A DNA stretch of 64,000 bases, taken from the NCBI GenBank assembly GCA_020634435.1, contig JACKBS010000004.1, forward strand, positions 434,001 through 498,000, given 5' to 3'. This DNA comes from Ardenticatenaceae bacterium. Lineage in GTDB: Bacteria > Chloroflexota > Anaerolineae > Promineifilales > Promineifilaceae. This document shows, piece by piece, positions 34,305 through 42,637 of this stretch (its first letter is position 1; every line of letters starts with the position of its first letter). The notes under the pieces are model-generated. The model had not been told where the DNA came from and searched no databases. It worked only from the letters and a program-made list of their open reading frames with translations. Made by a program: the position numbers and the translations under genes.

Positions 34305-37073
34305 CTACGGGTCAGTCACCACCACTAGCTCGGGATGGTTAGCGCCTTCATCGGTGCTGAACAGATTGCGCTGGGTGCTATTGGATAGGAGCACCATGCT
34401 GAACGTACCGTCGCCATTGATGGCGCTGGTGACATCAATTTCAATCCAGCCGCTGCTGACCGAACCCGCGCTGCCAATAGCGCTGCCAACTGCCGGAGCA
34501 TTGTTGTAGGTAATGCTGCTTTCACTCCAGCTGGTGCTGCTCACCTGAGCCACATCGAACGGCGCGCTGCCGCTGTTTACGTAGACCCGTAAGGTAGCCG
34601 AGGCAACCGGGCCATCCAGACCGCTGACATTAAACTTCAGGTAGCTGCGGATAACTGGGGAGGAATCCGTGCCCATTGTAGGCGATGTGCCATAGTTTAC
34701 TGTAGGCCGACTCGATATGACCATCGCGTCATCGGCAGCATTGAAGGTGAAGGTGCTGCCACCAGGTCCGGGTGTGTTGGTGGGAGTTGGCGGAACTGGT
34801 GTATTGGTCGGGGTCGGCGGTACGCCGGTGCTGGTTGGCGTGGGCGTTGGGCCGCCGCTGCCAGCAAACTGAACAAACAGTTCTGGTTTGTTAGCCCCTT
34901 CGCGGCTGTTGAGCTCGATGAGGCTGGTATCGGCCGTGGTCAGGCCAAAGCTCAGCAGGCCATTGCCGGTGACATAGCCAGTCACATCTACATCAACATA
35001 ACTGCCGGAGGAAATGGCACCTGTGTTGTTGAGTAAGCTGCCCAGTGCTGGCGCATTGCTGTAATTGATGGTCGATTCGCCCCAGCTGTTGTCGGCAACC
35101 TGGTGCACGCTATAGCCCGTGCTGGAGGTTGACTGCGTGTACAGTCGCAAGGTGGCCTGGGTAACGCTGCCGGTAACGCCCTGAACATCGAAGCGCAGGT
35201 AGCTGTTGATATCCGGCGAGGCATCGAGGCGTAAGATGCTTGCGCTGCCTTGGTTGGTCGTCGGCCGCGAGGAGATGGTCGATGCATCAGCCACGGGGTT
35301 CACCGTCACAGACCCGGTGCCTGGTCCTGGCGTGTTAGTCGGCGTCGGCGGAACGCTAGTGTTTGTAGGGGTGGGGGTTGGTCCACCGCCAGGATTACAA
35401 GAAGCGTAGCTCATGGAGGCAATGTAGGTGCCCCAACGTCCCTGAGAGGTACCCGTGTTTTTGCTGTACTCGCCCAAATACCAGAAGGTTTTGCCATCGG
35501 GGTCGATGGTCATGCCGGTGTAGTCACCCCAGCGGCGTGGCGGGAAGGACTCGAAGGATGTGTAGGTAATTTCACCCGCCTTGATCTGCGTTTCAGCTTG
35601 CAGGGTGTTGAGAGGATCGGTTCCCTGACGACCTGCGTAGTAGATGGAGGGGAAGGTGCTGCTGCTGGAGCGGGTATAGCCTACGGTCATATCGTTGCAG
35701 TGGTTGACTGCCAGATCGGGGTGGAAACGGTAGGTGCCGCTGCTGGAAAGCACGCCGGCCTGCACCACGGAAGCCGTCGCCAGATCAATTTGCGCCCAGC
35801 GGATACAGTTGACCGTGCCGCCGCCCGGGTTACAGGCGATGGTCATGGTGGTCCAGCCGAAGCCATTGCGATATTCAAAGTCCAGCGGACGCCAGTCGCC
35901 ACCATCAAGCGTACCGCCGCCGGATTGAACTGAAGAAAGTGGTAGGCCAGCCGTTACGCCGGTAGCGGTATTGAGATTGAAGGAGCCAACGGCCGTAAAT
36001 GTATTCGCGCCAAATGGATCATTCCAGGCCCAAACGGTGTGGTTGGCACCATCGTAACCTGTCTCGGTAACGATGTAGTGTGGACCACTGGTAGGCCAAG
36101 TGCCCTGGTTCCAACCGTGTAGGTTCATTGGCTGGGGTGTGTCTTCATTGTTGCCCAGGTTGCGCACGACCGAAGCAGCCGGTTGGCCAGCATACATGGC
36201 TTGCTTGTCAAAGGCGTAGACGCGCGAATCCAGGAAAACGGAGGTAAACATATTGGCGCCCATGTAGATGGCATCGCGACCGACACCAGCGTGGGGATAG
36301 TCAAAGAACTGGTTGCCGCTGGCGGTGGTGTAGTGATAGATATTCCACGCACCCGTTGGGTCACCCGTTTGGGAGACTGCCAAACAGTAGCCAGTGCCGT
36401 CGGAATCTATGCCCAAAATGTAGCGATCGGCCGACTCATCGTAGATAGCGTTGGGGTCAAAGACACCTGTGCAGTTGGGGTTGGCTGACAAGAAGCTGGA
36501 GAAGGTGGTCGGGCCAACCAGGGAGTTGCCGCTCTTGTCATAGATTTCCAGGGCCACGTTGACTACAGCAATAATGTGATTGGGACCCACAGTCAGTTCT
36601 GGATCGGGGGGAACGTTACCGCCACCACCGCAGCATTCGGTGTAATCCATGCTGTCGAAGTTGACGCCCAGGGCCGGGGTAAGAGGACTCGGTCCGTTAG
36701 GCTCCTGGATGGCTTCGCTGGGCAGCAGCTGAGCAGATGCCGTACGCAGTGCCTCGCGGTCAGCTTCACTGACGATGCCTTCTTCTTCAACTAGGTCAAT
36801 TTCGCCACGCTGCCAACGCGCCAATTGATTGTCGGGATCTAATTGGCCAGCAGGGATACTGCGCAGGTTTACCGAATAAGGTTCGGCGATCTGCGTTTCC
36901 GGCAGGTCCTGAGCGTTAGCAGCAGCGCTACCGCTGCCAGCCGGAGCGAACGCCTGAATAGCTTGCTGACGGCTGATGGATTCTGGCGTCGGGCTGACGG
37001 TAAGACTAATCAGCCAAACGCCCGCGCCAAACAGCAGCAACGGCAGAATGATGCGGGGAAGTTTGCGAAACAT
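34305..37073 (-). CDS. Large secreted beta-propeller-like protein with two C-terminal CBM96/DNRLRE-type modules
   Basis: 922 residues. A signal segment (MFRKLPRIILPLLLFGAGVW) is followed by a helical linker (about 40-130). A domain of about 390 residues has repeated beta blades (PDPELTVGPNHIIAVVNVAL, PNAIYDESADRYILGIDSDG, FFDYPHAGVGRDAIYMGANM, WRPLDFEYRNGFGWTTM). Two Pro/Thr linkers each precede a beta module (VADASTISSRPTTNQGSASI; ADDAMVISSRPTVNYG). The last module is nearly the same as the last module of the neighbouring metalloprotease. There is no catalytic motif that I recognise. GAGGTTT- and GGAGG-type bases precede the ATG (AAGGAGGAAACCTC). It probably binds or decorates the extracellular matrix. 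Confidence 0.8.
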   Translation of the reverse strand: MFRKLPRIILPLLLFGAGVWLISLTVSPTPESISRQQAIQAFAPAGSGSAAANAQDLPETQIAEPYSVNLRSIPAGQLDPDNQLARWQRGEIDLVEEEGIVSEADREALRTASAQLLPSEAIQEPNGPSPLTPALGVNFDSMDYTECCGGGGNVPPDPELTVGPNHIIAVVNVALEIYDKSGNSLVGPTTFSSFLSANPNCTGVFDPNAIYDESADRYILGIDSDGTGYCLAVSQTGDPTGAWNIYHYTTASGNQFFDYPHAGVGRDAIYMGANMFTSVFLDSRVYAFDKQAMYAGQPAASVVRNLGNNEDTPQPMNLHGWNQGTWPTSGPHYIVTETGYDGANHTVWAWNDPFGANTFTAVGSFNLNTATGVTAGLPLSSVQSGGGTLDGGDWRPLDFEYRNGFGWTTMTIACNPGGGTVNCIRWAQIDLATASVVQAGVLSSSGTYRFHPDLAVNHCNDMTVGYTRSSSSTFPSIYYAGRQGTDPLNTLQAETQIKAGEITYTSFESFPPRRWGDYTGMTIDPDGKTFWYLGEYSKNTGTSQGRWGTYIASMSYASCNPGGGPTPTPTNTSVPPTPTNTPGPGTGSVTVNPVADASTISSRPTTNQGSASILRLDASPDINSYLRFDVQGVTGSVTQATLRLYTQSTSSTGYSVHQVADNSWGESTINYSNAPALGSLLNNTGAISSGSYVDVDVTGYVTGNGLLSFGLTTADTSLIELNSREGANKPELFVQFAGSGGPTPTPTSTGVPPTPTNTPVPPTPTNTPGPGGSTFTFNAADDAMVISSRPTVNYGTSPTMGTDSSPVIRSYLKFNVSGLDGPVASATLRVYVNSGSAPFDVAQVSSTSWSESSITYNNAPAVGSAIGSAGSVSSGWIEIDVTSAINGDGTFSMVLLSNSTQRNLFSTDEGANHPELVVVTDP

Positions 37074-37230
37074 GAGGTTTCCTCCTTCAAAAATGGATAT
37101 TTGTTTTCATAAGCCAGGCGGTATGTTTGGGGTGAGTTTTTCCACCGATTGGCTTATGGCGAGTCACTTGTGTTGATTGGGTAGCCGCATAACGGCCGTT
37201 TTCACGCTGTTATTCTAAAATGAGTGCGGT

Positions 37231-37253
37231 ATGCAAAAACGCTGTTTGGCGTT
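37231..37253. other. Short hairpin upstream of the 34305-37073 gene
   Basis: AAAAACGC and GCGTTTTT are complementary around TGTTTG. The hairpin is T-rich on both strands. It could act as a weak bidirectional terminator following the RNA candidate at 37261-37477. Confidence 0.45.
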
Positions 37254-37260
37254 TTTACAC

Positions 37261-37477
37261 AAAAAAAGCAGAGCGCTCCACCCGGCAGGGTAGATGGCTC
37301 TGCTTACCATTCGCCTGAAGTTAAATTTTTTGTCGCCACTTTGGTCGGACCGTGCTTGTTGAATGAATGCTTATTCTGCCCGATAAAGGAACCGCTAGCG
37401 TAAGCTGCGGTCTGCTCAAAATTGGTAGGCTTTGAACACAAGGATGCCTGCCATTTGCCCGAAGCCGAGGAATTATA
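37261..37477 (-). ncRNA. Candidate structured RNA or long 3' UTR ending in a strong terminator
   Basis: The gap beyond the TPR gene stop contains, on the minus strand, a stem GGCAGGC/GCCTACC, a stem ACCGCAGC/GCTAGCGGT with a TTAC loop, and an unpaired stretch. It ends in a long hairpin, AAGCAGAGC...CTACCC-TGCC-GGGTGG...GCTCTGCTT, followed by TTTTTT (37261-37305). The end is an unmistakable rho-independent terminator. It may close the TPR transcript, a separate small RNA, or an attenuated leader of the secreted-protein gene. I cannot match it to 6S RNA, tmRNA or a T-box. Confidence 0.35.
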
Positions 37478-38122
37478 CTAACTTAGCAGCAGATAAGCCA
37501 GTAGGATCATTACAATCACAGCTAGCACTACCAGCAAGCCCAACAAAAGGTTAAGCCCCTGGGCCTTGGGTTGAGGCTTAGTGACCCGTTTGCTTGGGGT
37601 GGATTTGGCGACTTTCGCCGGGCGTATTTTGGCTGGGGGTTCGGCCGTTTTGCCAACAACGGTTACTTCTTGTTCGGCAACGGCCACAGTGTCTGGTGCG
37701 GCAGGTTCCTTGAGCCAATCAGGTAGAGCTTCGTTGGGAACGGCCGTTTCACCACTCGTTTCCGCAGGAACGGCCGTATAATCGCCCGATTCACTGATCA
37801 ACCATTCTGGTAACTCATCCGTCTCAGATTGGGCTAGAACATCCATCGGTTGATCTGAGATCATGCTGGCGGTGGGCGCCAGCTCCCCGGAAGCTTCAAG
37901 CAAGGCGAGCTGTTCTTTTGCCTTTTCGTGGTTAGGGTTTAGGGCCAACGTTTTACCCAAATAAGCGGCCTGTTTTTGCGGCGAGTCAACCAACAGGCTG
38001 AGCAAATACCAGCCCTGCACCTGTGTGGGGTCTTCGTCTAACAGCATGGTGAGCTGTTGCTGCGCTTCACGCTTGTTTCCAGTTCTTACTGCGGCAATCG
38101 CATCTTTGAGTTTGTCGTCCAT
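37478..38122 (-). CDS. TPR-like protein with a C-terminal membrane anchor
   Basis: About 214 residues from the ATG at 38122, eight bases after AAGG; upstream in-frame ATGs are less well placed. Residues 1-75 form two or three TPR-like helix pairs (DAIAAVRTGNKREAQQQLTM, QAAYLGKTLALNPNHEKAKE). An acidic, Pro-rich linker with two DWL/EWL motifs follows, then a basic stretch and one transmembrane segment (LNLLLGLLVVLAVIVMILLA) at the end. It is a tail-anchored cytosolic scaffold with unknown partners. A related layout (acidic linker plus C-terminal anchor) is seen in the unrelated protein at 44595. Confidence 0.75.
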   Translation of the reverse strand: MDDKLKDAIAAVRTGNKREAQQQLTMLLDEDPTQVQGWYLLSLLVDSPQKQAAYLGKTLALNPNHEKAKEQLALLEASGELAPTASMISDQPMDVLAQSETDELPEWLISESGDYTAVPAETSGETAVPNEALPDWLKEPAAPDTVAVAEQEVTVVGKTAEPPAKIRPAKVAKSTPSKRVTKPQPKAQGLNLLLGLLVVLAVIVMILLAYLLLS

Positions 38123-38228
38123 AACACCCATCCTTCGTGGCCACCAATATGGCACCATTTACATAACAATACAAGCACCGAGGACATTGTAGCATGGCTT
38201 GGCAAAAATTTCGAGGGGCCAATTTTTC

Positions 38229-38921
38229 TCAATGGGTGTGTCGCGTTTGCAGCATGTTCAGGGTGGGGCAGGGGTAATGCAGATGGGCTTGGTGAACGGC
38301 CGTTAACTCCCACCGTTTCTGTAAAACCGCATCAAAATTCAGGAACTGTTCCAGGGCGATGATTAAATCACAAATGGGCAGCCCCATGACGTTACAGTAA
38401 CAGCCGTCCAGGTGGGCCACGGGCTGGAAAACTGGATGTTGGATGGCATAAGCACCTGCTTTGTCCAGCGGATCGCCTGTAGCGATGTAGGCGTTGATTT
38501 CCTCGTTGGTGTAGGGGCGCATGGTAACAACGGCCGTACTCACCCCTTGATACTCACGGCCGTTTGCTGGATCCAACAAAACAAACCCGGTGTGTACCTC
38601 ATGTTGGCGATTGCCCAGACGTTGCAGCATGGTACGTGCTTCAGCATCGTTGGCTGGCTTGTTCAACATTTCCCCGGCAAAAGCCACCGTTGTGTCTGCG
38701 GCCAAAATGATTGTGTGTGAGGTGGGAGCCGTATTCTCCAACTGCTCGGTAATGCGCGTAGACTTGAGCCGCGCTGTTTCTACCACATTTATGGCCGGAT
38801 CAGGATCTGTAACGCTGTCCTCATCCACGTCTGCCACCATTACCCGAAACGGAAAACCGAGCAGTTGAATCAGTTCGCGGCGACGTGGTGATTGTGATGC
38901 CAGAATAAATTCGATGTTCAT
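38229..38921 (-). CDS. maf: Maf-family nucleoside triphosphate pyrophosphatase
   Basis: 230 residues. Maf enzymes hydrolyse modified or non-canonical NTPs (m7GTP, dTTP/UTP/pseudo-UTP). The fold markers are ILASQSPRRRELIQLLG, ARLKSTRI, IILAADTTVAF, KPANDAEARTMLQRLGNRQH, EVHTGF and DKAGAYAIQ. The start at 38921 (MNIEF) fits the family; the extra upstream codons cross the rplL terminator. The C-terminus extends about 40 residues beyond the usual end. It is located just downstream of the ribosomal operon. Confidence 0.9.
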   Translation of the reverse strand: MNIEFILASQSPRRRELIQLLGFPFRVMVADVDEDSVTDPDPAINVVETARLKSTRITEQLENTAPTSHTIILAADTTVAFAGEMLNKPANDAEARTMLQRLGNRQHEVHTGFVLLDPANGREYQGVSTAVVTMRPYTNEEINAYIATGDPLDKAGAYAIQHPVFQPVAHLDGCYCNVMGLPICDLIIALEQFLNFDAVLQKRWELTAVHQAHLHYPCPTLNMLQTRHTH

Positions 38922-38936
38922 AACGCTACAGGAAAG

Positions 38937-38970
38937 AAAAAAGGCTAGCCCCAATTGGCACTAGCCTTTT
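38937..38970 (-). terminator. Terminator of the rplJ-rplL operon
   Basis: AAAAGGCTAG and CTAGCCTTTT are exact arms around a loop of 12 bases, followed by more T on the minus strand. It lies 24 bases after the rplL stop and overlaps the region just before maf. Confidence 0.85.
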
Positions 38971-38993
38971 AACCATCTCGTTAGAAGCAGAAA

Positions 38994-39377
38994 TTACTTC
39001 AGTTCGACAACGGCACCAGCTTCTTCCAGCTTTTTCTTGGCGTCTTCGGCAGCTTCTTTGCTGACAGCTTCCATGATGGTGCCGAGGTTGTCTACAACTT
39101 CTTTGGCTTCTTTCAGGCCCAAAGCGGTCAGAGCGCGAACCTCTTTGATAACGTTGATTTTCTTCGGACCAACGTCTTTCAGAACAACATCAAACTCGGT
39201 CTGTTCTTCTTCTTCAACAGCTTCTGCGCCACCCATCATCATGCCAGGCATGGCAGCCATTGCCATAGGTGCAGCAGCGCTAACACCCCACTTTTCTTCC
39301 AACATTTTGGTCAGTTCAGCAGCTTCCAACAGGGTCAGGCTGCTCAGTTCATCTACAATTTTTGCTAAATCGGCCAC
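38994..39377 (-). CDS. rplL: 50S ribosomal protein L7/L12
   Basis: 127 residues. It has the N-terminal dimerisation helices (KIVDELSSLTLLEAAELTKM), an Ala/Met-rich hinge, and the factor-binding C-terminal domain (EFDVVLKDVGPKKINVIKEV, GLKEAKEVVDN). GTG start with GGAGGATATT upstream. It is located 53 bases after rplJ, as usual. Confidence 0.97.
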   Translation of the reverse strand: MADLAKIVDELSSLTLLEAAELTKMLEEKWGVSAAAPMAMAAMPGMMMGGAEAVEEEEQTEFDVVLKDVGPKKINVIKEVRALTALGLKEAKEVVDNLGTIMEAVSKEAAEDAKKKLEEAGAVVELK

Positions 39378-39430
39378 TTTTAATATCCTCCGAAAATTTT
39401 TGGCTTAATTAAACTAATTTATGGTGGGGT

Positions 39431-39970
39431 TTATGCCGCTTCGGCTGCCCCTTCTTCTTTCTTTGCGTAAGCATCAACAACATTTACTACCTGGCGTACA
39501 CCGCTAGCCACTACAGAGGCCACGTTGCGTGCCGGGGCGCTGATAATGCCAATCAGCTGCGAACGTAATTGATCCAGGCTCGGCAGTTTTGCCAGAGCTT
39601 CAATTTGCTGCGCGGTAACAAACTCATTACCCAGGAAACCACCGCGTAGGGTGACTTTTTCCTCTTCCTTGGCAAAATCAACCAATACTTTGGCCAGGGA
39701 TGGTGCTTCATTCAAAGCAAACCCTGTCGCCAACTGGCCTTCCAAAAAGTCAGCCGGAACGGTTTTGTCTGATTTTTCCAGAGCGATTTGGAACAGCGTG
39801 TTTTTGGTAACGTGGAGAGCGCCTTCTGCTTCATAGACTTTGTCGCGCAGGGCATTCATCCGCTTCACGTTCATACCGCTGTATTCAGCCAAGAAAATGG
39901 CGCGGCTGTTCTGGATGAGCTCATCATATTGGGCGAGCAGTTCTTCTTTACGTGCTTTTGTAATTGCCAA
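39431..39970 (-). CDS. rplJ: 50S ribosomal protein L10
   Basis: 179 residues that anchor L7/L12 dimers to the stalk. Marks are ARKEELLAQYDELIQNSRAI, FLAEYSGMNVKRMNALRDKV and EGALHVTKNTLFQIAL. The C-terminal helix is short. AAAGGAGGTGAAACAG precedes the ATG. Expression is probably controlled by the hairpin in its leader. Confidence 0.96.
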   Translation of the reverse strand: MAITKARKEELLAQYDELIQNSRAIFLAEYSGMNVKRMNALRDKVYEAEGALHVTKNTLFQIALEKSDKTVPADFLEGQLATGFALNEAPSLAKVLVDFAKEEEKVTLRGGFLGNEFVTAQQIEALAKLPSLDQLRSQLIGIISAPARNVASVVASGVRQVVNVVDAYAKKEEGAAEAA

Positions 39971-39998
39971 ACTGTTTCACCTCCTTTGAGTGAAATAA

Positions 39999-40200
39999 AA
40001 AATCCTCATGCCAGTGAGCATGAGGATTTTGCAGTCAGAACGAATCAAAAGCGCTGGCCGGACATCATATGCCCTGGCAGCGAAATTGTTTAGAACGTTT
40101 GCGTGTCCCCACCTCGGCTGGCGTTTTTAATACGAATGAATCGTAACCAACTGTCTTCAGTAGAACAGTGCAGTTTTGATACAGTTTTTAATCAGCCGCT
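39999..40200 (-). promoter_or_regulatory. L10 leader with an attenuator-like hairpin
   Basis: The 234-base gap between rplA and rplJ ends on the minus strand with AAAATCCTCATGC, a six-base loop and GCATGAGGATTTT, followed by TTATTTC. It sits just before the rplJ ribosome-binding site. A terminator in this place is how L10 leaders attenuate rplJL in Gram-positive bacteria. The upstream part would hold the L10-binding fold. Confidence 0.65.
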
Positions 40201-40204
40201 ATTT

Positions 40205-40906
40205 TTACGACAAAGCTTCGTTTGTGTCAAGGCGAATGCCAGGACCCATTGTATTGGCTAAGACGATGCGATGAATATAGGTGCCTTTAACGGCAGCTGG
40301 ACGGGCCCGCTTCACGGCATCGAGCAGGTGATTCAGGTTGTCCATCAGCTGTTCTTGGGTAAAGCTGGCTTTACCGATGGGGGCGTGGATGTTAGCGGTT
40401 CTATCAACACGGAACTCCACACGACCTGCTTTTGATTCTTCAATCAAGCGGGGCAGGTCGGCACCAGGAGCAACGGTACCGGCACGCGGATTAGGCATAA
40501 GCCCACGCGGACCTAAGACACGACCCAAGCGGCCGACTTTACCCATCATGCTTGGCACGGCAATTGCTACATCAAACTCGGTCCAACCATCCTGAATTTT
40601 CTTGATGGTTTCGTCGTCAGCGATGTAGTCAGCGCCAGCTTCTTCGGCCAGACGCGCATCTTCACCCTCGGCAAAGACGAGCACGCGTACCGTTTTACCC
40701 AAACCGTGGGGCAGGTTGACCACTTCACGTACCTGCTGGTCGGCATGACGGGGGTCTACACCAAGCCGCATGTGCACTTCTACGGTGGGATCAAACTTGG
40801 TAACGGCCGTTTCCTTAATCAAATTTACAGCCTCAGAACGAGAATACAACTTATCTCGTTCAACCTTGGCTGCGGCTTCCAAATATTTACGTCCTCGTTT
40901 TGGCAT
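40205..40906 (-). CDS. rplA: 50S ribosomal protein L1
   Basis: 233 residues. Marks are TKFDPTVEVHMRLGVDPRHA, VLVFAEGEDARLAEEAGADY, GRLGRVLGPRGLMPNPRAGT and the C-terminal KGTYIHRIVLANTMGPGIRL. ACAAGGAGTTAAC precedes the ATG. It binds 23S rRNA and represses its own mRNA in many bacteria. Confidence 0.97.
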   Translation of the reverse strand: MPKRGRKYLEAAAKVERDKLYSRSEAVNLIKETAVTKFDPTVEVHMRLGVDPRHADQQVREVVNLPHGLGKTVRVLVFAEGEDARLAEEAGADYIADDETIKKIQDGWTEFDVAIAVPSMMGKVGRLGRVLGPRGLMPNPRAGTVAPGADLPRLIEESKAGRVEFRVDRTANIHAPIGKASFTQEQLMDNLNHLLDAVKRARPAAVKGTYIHRIVLANTMGPGIRLDTNEALS

Positions 40907-40956
40907 GTTAACTCCTTGTGGTCTTAGCGAACCAATAAAGGTTCTCCCACGATGTC

Positions 40957-41382
40957 TTAGTCAGAAATGGTAATGCCCATGCTGCGGGCCGTACCAGAAA
41001 TAATCTTCATGGCCGCATCCATATCGCGGGCATTCAAATCTTTCATTTTAATTTCAGCAATTTCACGCAGCTGGGCTGTCGTCACAGAACCCACCTTATC
41101 ACGATTGGGTACTGAAGAGCCACTGCGAATACTGGCTGCTTTCTTGAGCAAATCCGTAGCTGGTGGGGTTTTGAGAATGAAGGTGAAGCTACCATCTTGG
41201 AAAACAGTAACCTCGACCGGAATTACCTGCCCGACCTGGTTGGTTGTTTTGGCATTGTATTCCTTGCAAAACTGCATCAGGTTGATGCCGTGCGGACCCA
41301 AAGCCGTACCAACTGGGGGTGCTGGGTTGGCCTTGCCTCCCTGAATTTGAATCTTAACAACTGCTTTGATCTTTTTAGCCAT
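40957..41382 (-). CDS. rplK: 50S ribosomal protein L11
   Basis: 141 residues. PPVGTALGPHGINLMQFCKE, FILKTPPATDLLKKAA and NARDMDAAMKIISGTARSMG are the usual landmarks. GGAGGTAAT precedes the ATG. It lies 50 bases upstream of rplA. Confidence 0.97.
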   Translation of the reverse strand: MAKKIKAVVKIQIQGGKANPAPPVGTALGPHGINLMQFCKEYNAKTTNQVGQVIPVEVTVFQDGSFTFILKTPPATDLLKKAASIRSGSSVPNRDKVGSVTTAQLREIAEIKMKDLNARDMDAAMKIISGTARSMGITISD

Positions 41383-41443
41383 ATTACCTCCGTGGAGTCC
41401 AAACGCCTGTTCTCAGGCTCCTCCAGAAATCAAACAACAAAAT

Positions 41444-41484
41444 ACGAAGGCAGCATTTGTCTAAACAAGCAAAGCCACCTTCGT
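41444..41484 (-). terminator. Hairpin between nusG and rplK
   Basis: Arms ACGAAGGCAGC and GCCACCTTCGT pair with one wobble. ATTTTGTTG follows on the minus strand. It may be a partial terminator or an L11/L1-responsive leader element. Confidence 0.55.
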
Positions 41485-41495
41485 CATAATAACGT

Positions 41496-42119
41496 TTATA
41501 CTTTTTCTACGTGCAAGAAATCGAGTTCAACTGGTGTTTCGCGGCCAAAGAAGGAAACCATAACCCGAACTTTGGCGCGATCGGCATCAATTTCCGAGAC
41601 GGAACCGATAAAGTCGGCAAATGGACCGGTGCCAATGCGCACTTTCTCGCCAATTTGGAAATCGAATTTCACCTTCGGTGCTTCGGCTTCCATGCGGTTC
41701 ATAATCTTGGCTACTTCTTCGGGGCGCAGGGGGGTAGGTTCATTACCCATGCCCACAAAGCCGGTTACGCCAGGCGTATTGCGCACAACATACCAGGAAT
41801 CTTCATCCAACAGCATTTGTACCAAAATGTAGCCAGGGAACACGCGGCGTTCAACGGTGCGCCGTTTGCCGTCTTTAATTTCAATTTCTTCTTCGGTAGG
41901 AATAACCACATCAAAGATTTTGCCCTGCATGCCCATCGTTTCAATACGCTGTTCAATGCTGTGGCGCACTTTGTTTTCATATCCAGAATAACAATGCACA
42001 ACGTACCAGGAACGGCCGTCGTCTGGAATGAAGCTGCTTTCACTACCTGCCGACAAAGAAGATTTGCCAGCTTTTACTTCTTCTGCCATTTCTTCCTTAT
42101 CTTCGAATTCATCACTCAT
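41496..42119 (-). CDS. nusG: Transcription termination/antitermination protein NusG
   Basis: 207 residues. An acidic N-terminal extension of about 35 residues precedes the NGN domain (SWYVVHCYSGYENKVRHSIE, RRVFPGYILVQMLLDEDSWY). The C-terminal KOW domain has IGEKVRIGTGPFADFIGSVS. It binds RNA polymerase and couples transcription to translation or Rho. It follows secE by 38 bases. Confidence 0.96.
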   Translation of the reverse strand: MSDEFEDKEEMAEEVKAGKSSLSAGSESSFIPDDGRSWYVVHCYSGYENKVRHSIEQRIETMGMQGKIFDVVIPTEEEIEIKDGKRRTVERRVFPGYILVQMLLDEDSWYVVRNTPGVTGFVGMGNEPTPLRPEEVAKIMNRMEAEAPKVKFDFQIGEKVRIGTGPFADFIGSVSEIDADRAKVRVMVSFFGRETPVELDFLHVEKV

Positions 42120-42157
42120 TTGTAATCTCGCTAGTTACTTTCAGCCAAATTGCTCAG

Positions 42158-42382
42158 TTACCCAAGGCCGATGAGCTGTTGAATAAGTAACTGAATAACA
42201 TTTGAGAAAAGTAGATCAAAAATCCACAAAAACAAGGCAAACGCAATCGTCACCCCGATTACAATCATCGTCAAACGCTGTGATTCTTCTCGGGTTGGCC
42301 AGGTCACCTTCCGCAGCTCACCGCGGGTTTCCTTCCAGTATTTGGTCACCGGATTGGGTTGATTGGCTGTTTTTTCTGTCAC
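42158..42382 (-). CDS. secE: Preprotein translocase subunit SecE
   Basis: 74 residues. The amphipathic region (YWKETRGELRKVTWPTREES) and a single membrane segment (VIGVTIAFALFLWIFDLLF) are typical of the short bacterial SecE. It is the essential clamp of SecYEG in the inner membrane. It is located before nusG, as in most bacteria. Confidence 0.93.
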   Translation of the reverse strand: MTEKTANQPNPVTKYWKETRGELRKVTWPTREESQRLTMIVIGVTIAFALFLWIFDLLFSNVIQLLIQQLIGLG

Positions 42383-42469
42383 CGTTTGTTCTTCCTTCCA
42401 TTCAGAAGTCAGCTATTGTGGCATGAACTATCTATTTTGCCAGTTTAAACAGCTGCTTTTTACAAAATT

Positions 42470-42501
42470 ACCTCCAGAGACCAACGCGGGCCTCTGGAGG
42501 T
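42470..42501 (-). terminator. Hairpin downstream of tRNA-Trp
   Basis: ACCTCCAGAG (42470-42479) and CTCTGGAGGT (42492-42501) are exact arms. On the minus strand AATTTTG follows. It lies 9 bases past the tRNA 3' end and probably separates the tuf/tRNA transcript from secE. Confidence 0.6.
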
Positions 42502-42510
42502 TGTTAATAG

Positions 42511-42583
42511 CAGGGGGTGCAGGAATCGAACCCGCAGCCTACGGTTTTGGAGACCGTCGCTCTGCCAATTGAGCTAACCCCCT
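42511..42583 (-). tRNA. tRNA-Trp (CCA anticodon)
   Basis: 73 bases. Acceptor arms AGGGGGT/ACCCCCT, D-arm TAGCTCAATTGGCAGAGC, anticodon arm ACGGT-CTCCAAA-ACCGT and T-arm GGGTTCGATTCC. The loop gives CCA at positions 34-36. The 3' CCA is not encoded. Confidence 0.95.
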
Positions 42584-42637
42584 AAAGGAAAATTGGGGCA
42601 TGCCGTAGAGCCACACGCCCCATTATACACTAAATTT

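Noticed and set aside
37261..37477. 6S RNA, tmRNA or T-box in the spacer
   Set aside because: No closing long stem of 6S type, no tRNA-like ends, and no T-box bulge sequence; kept only as an unassigned RNA candidate.
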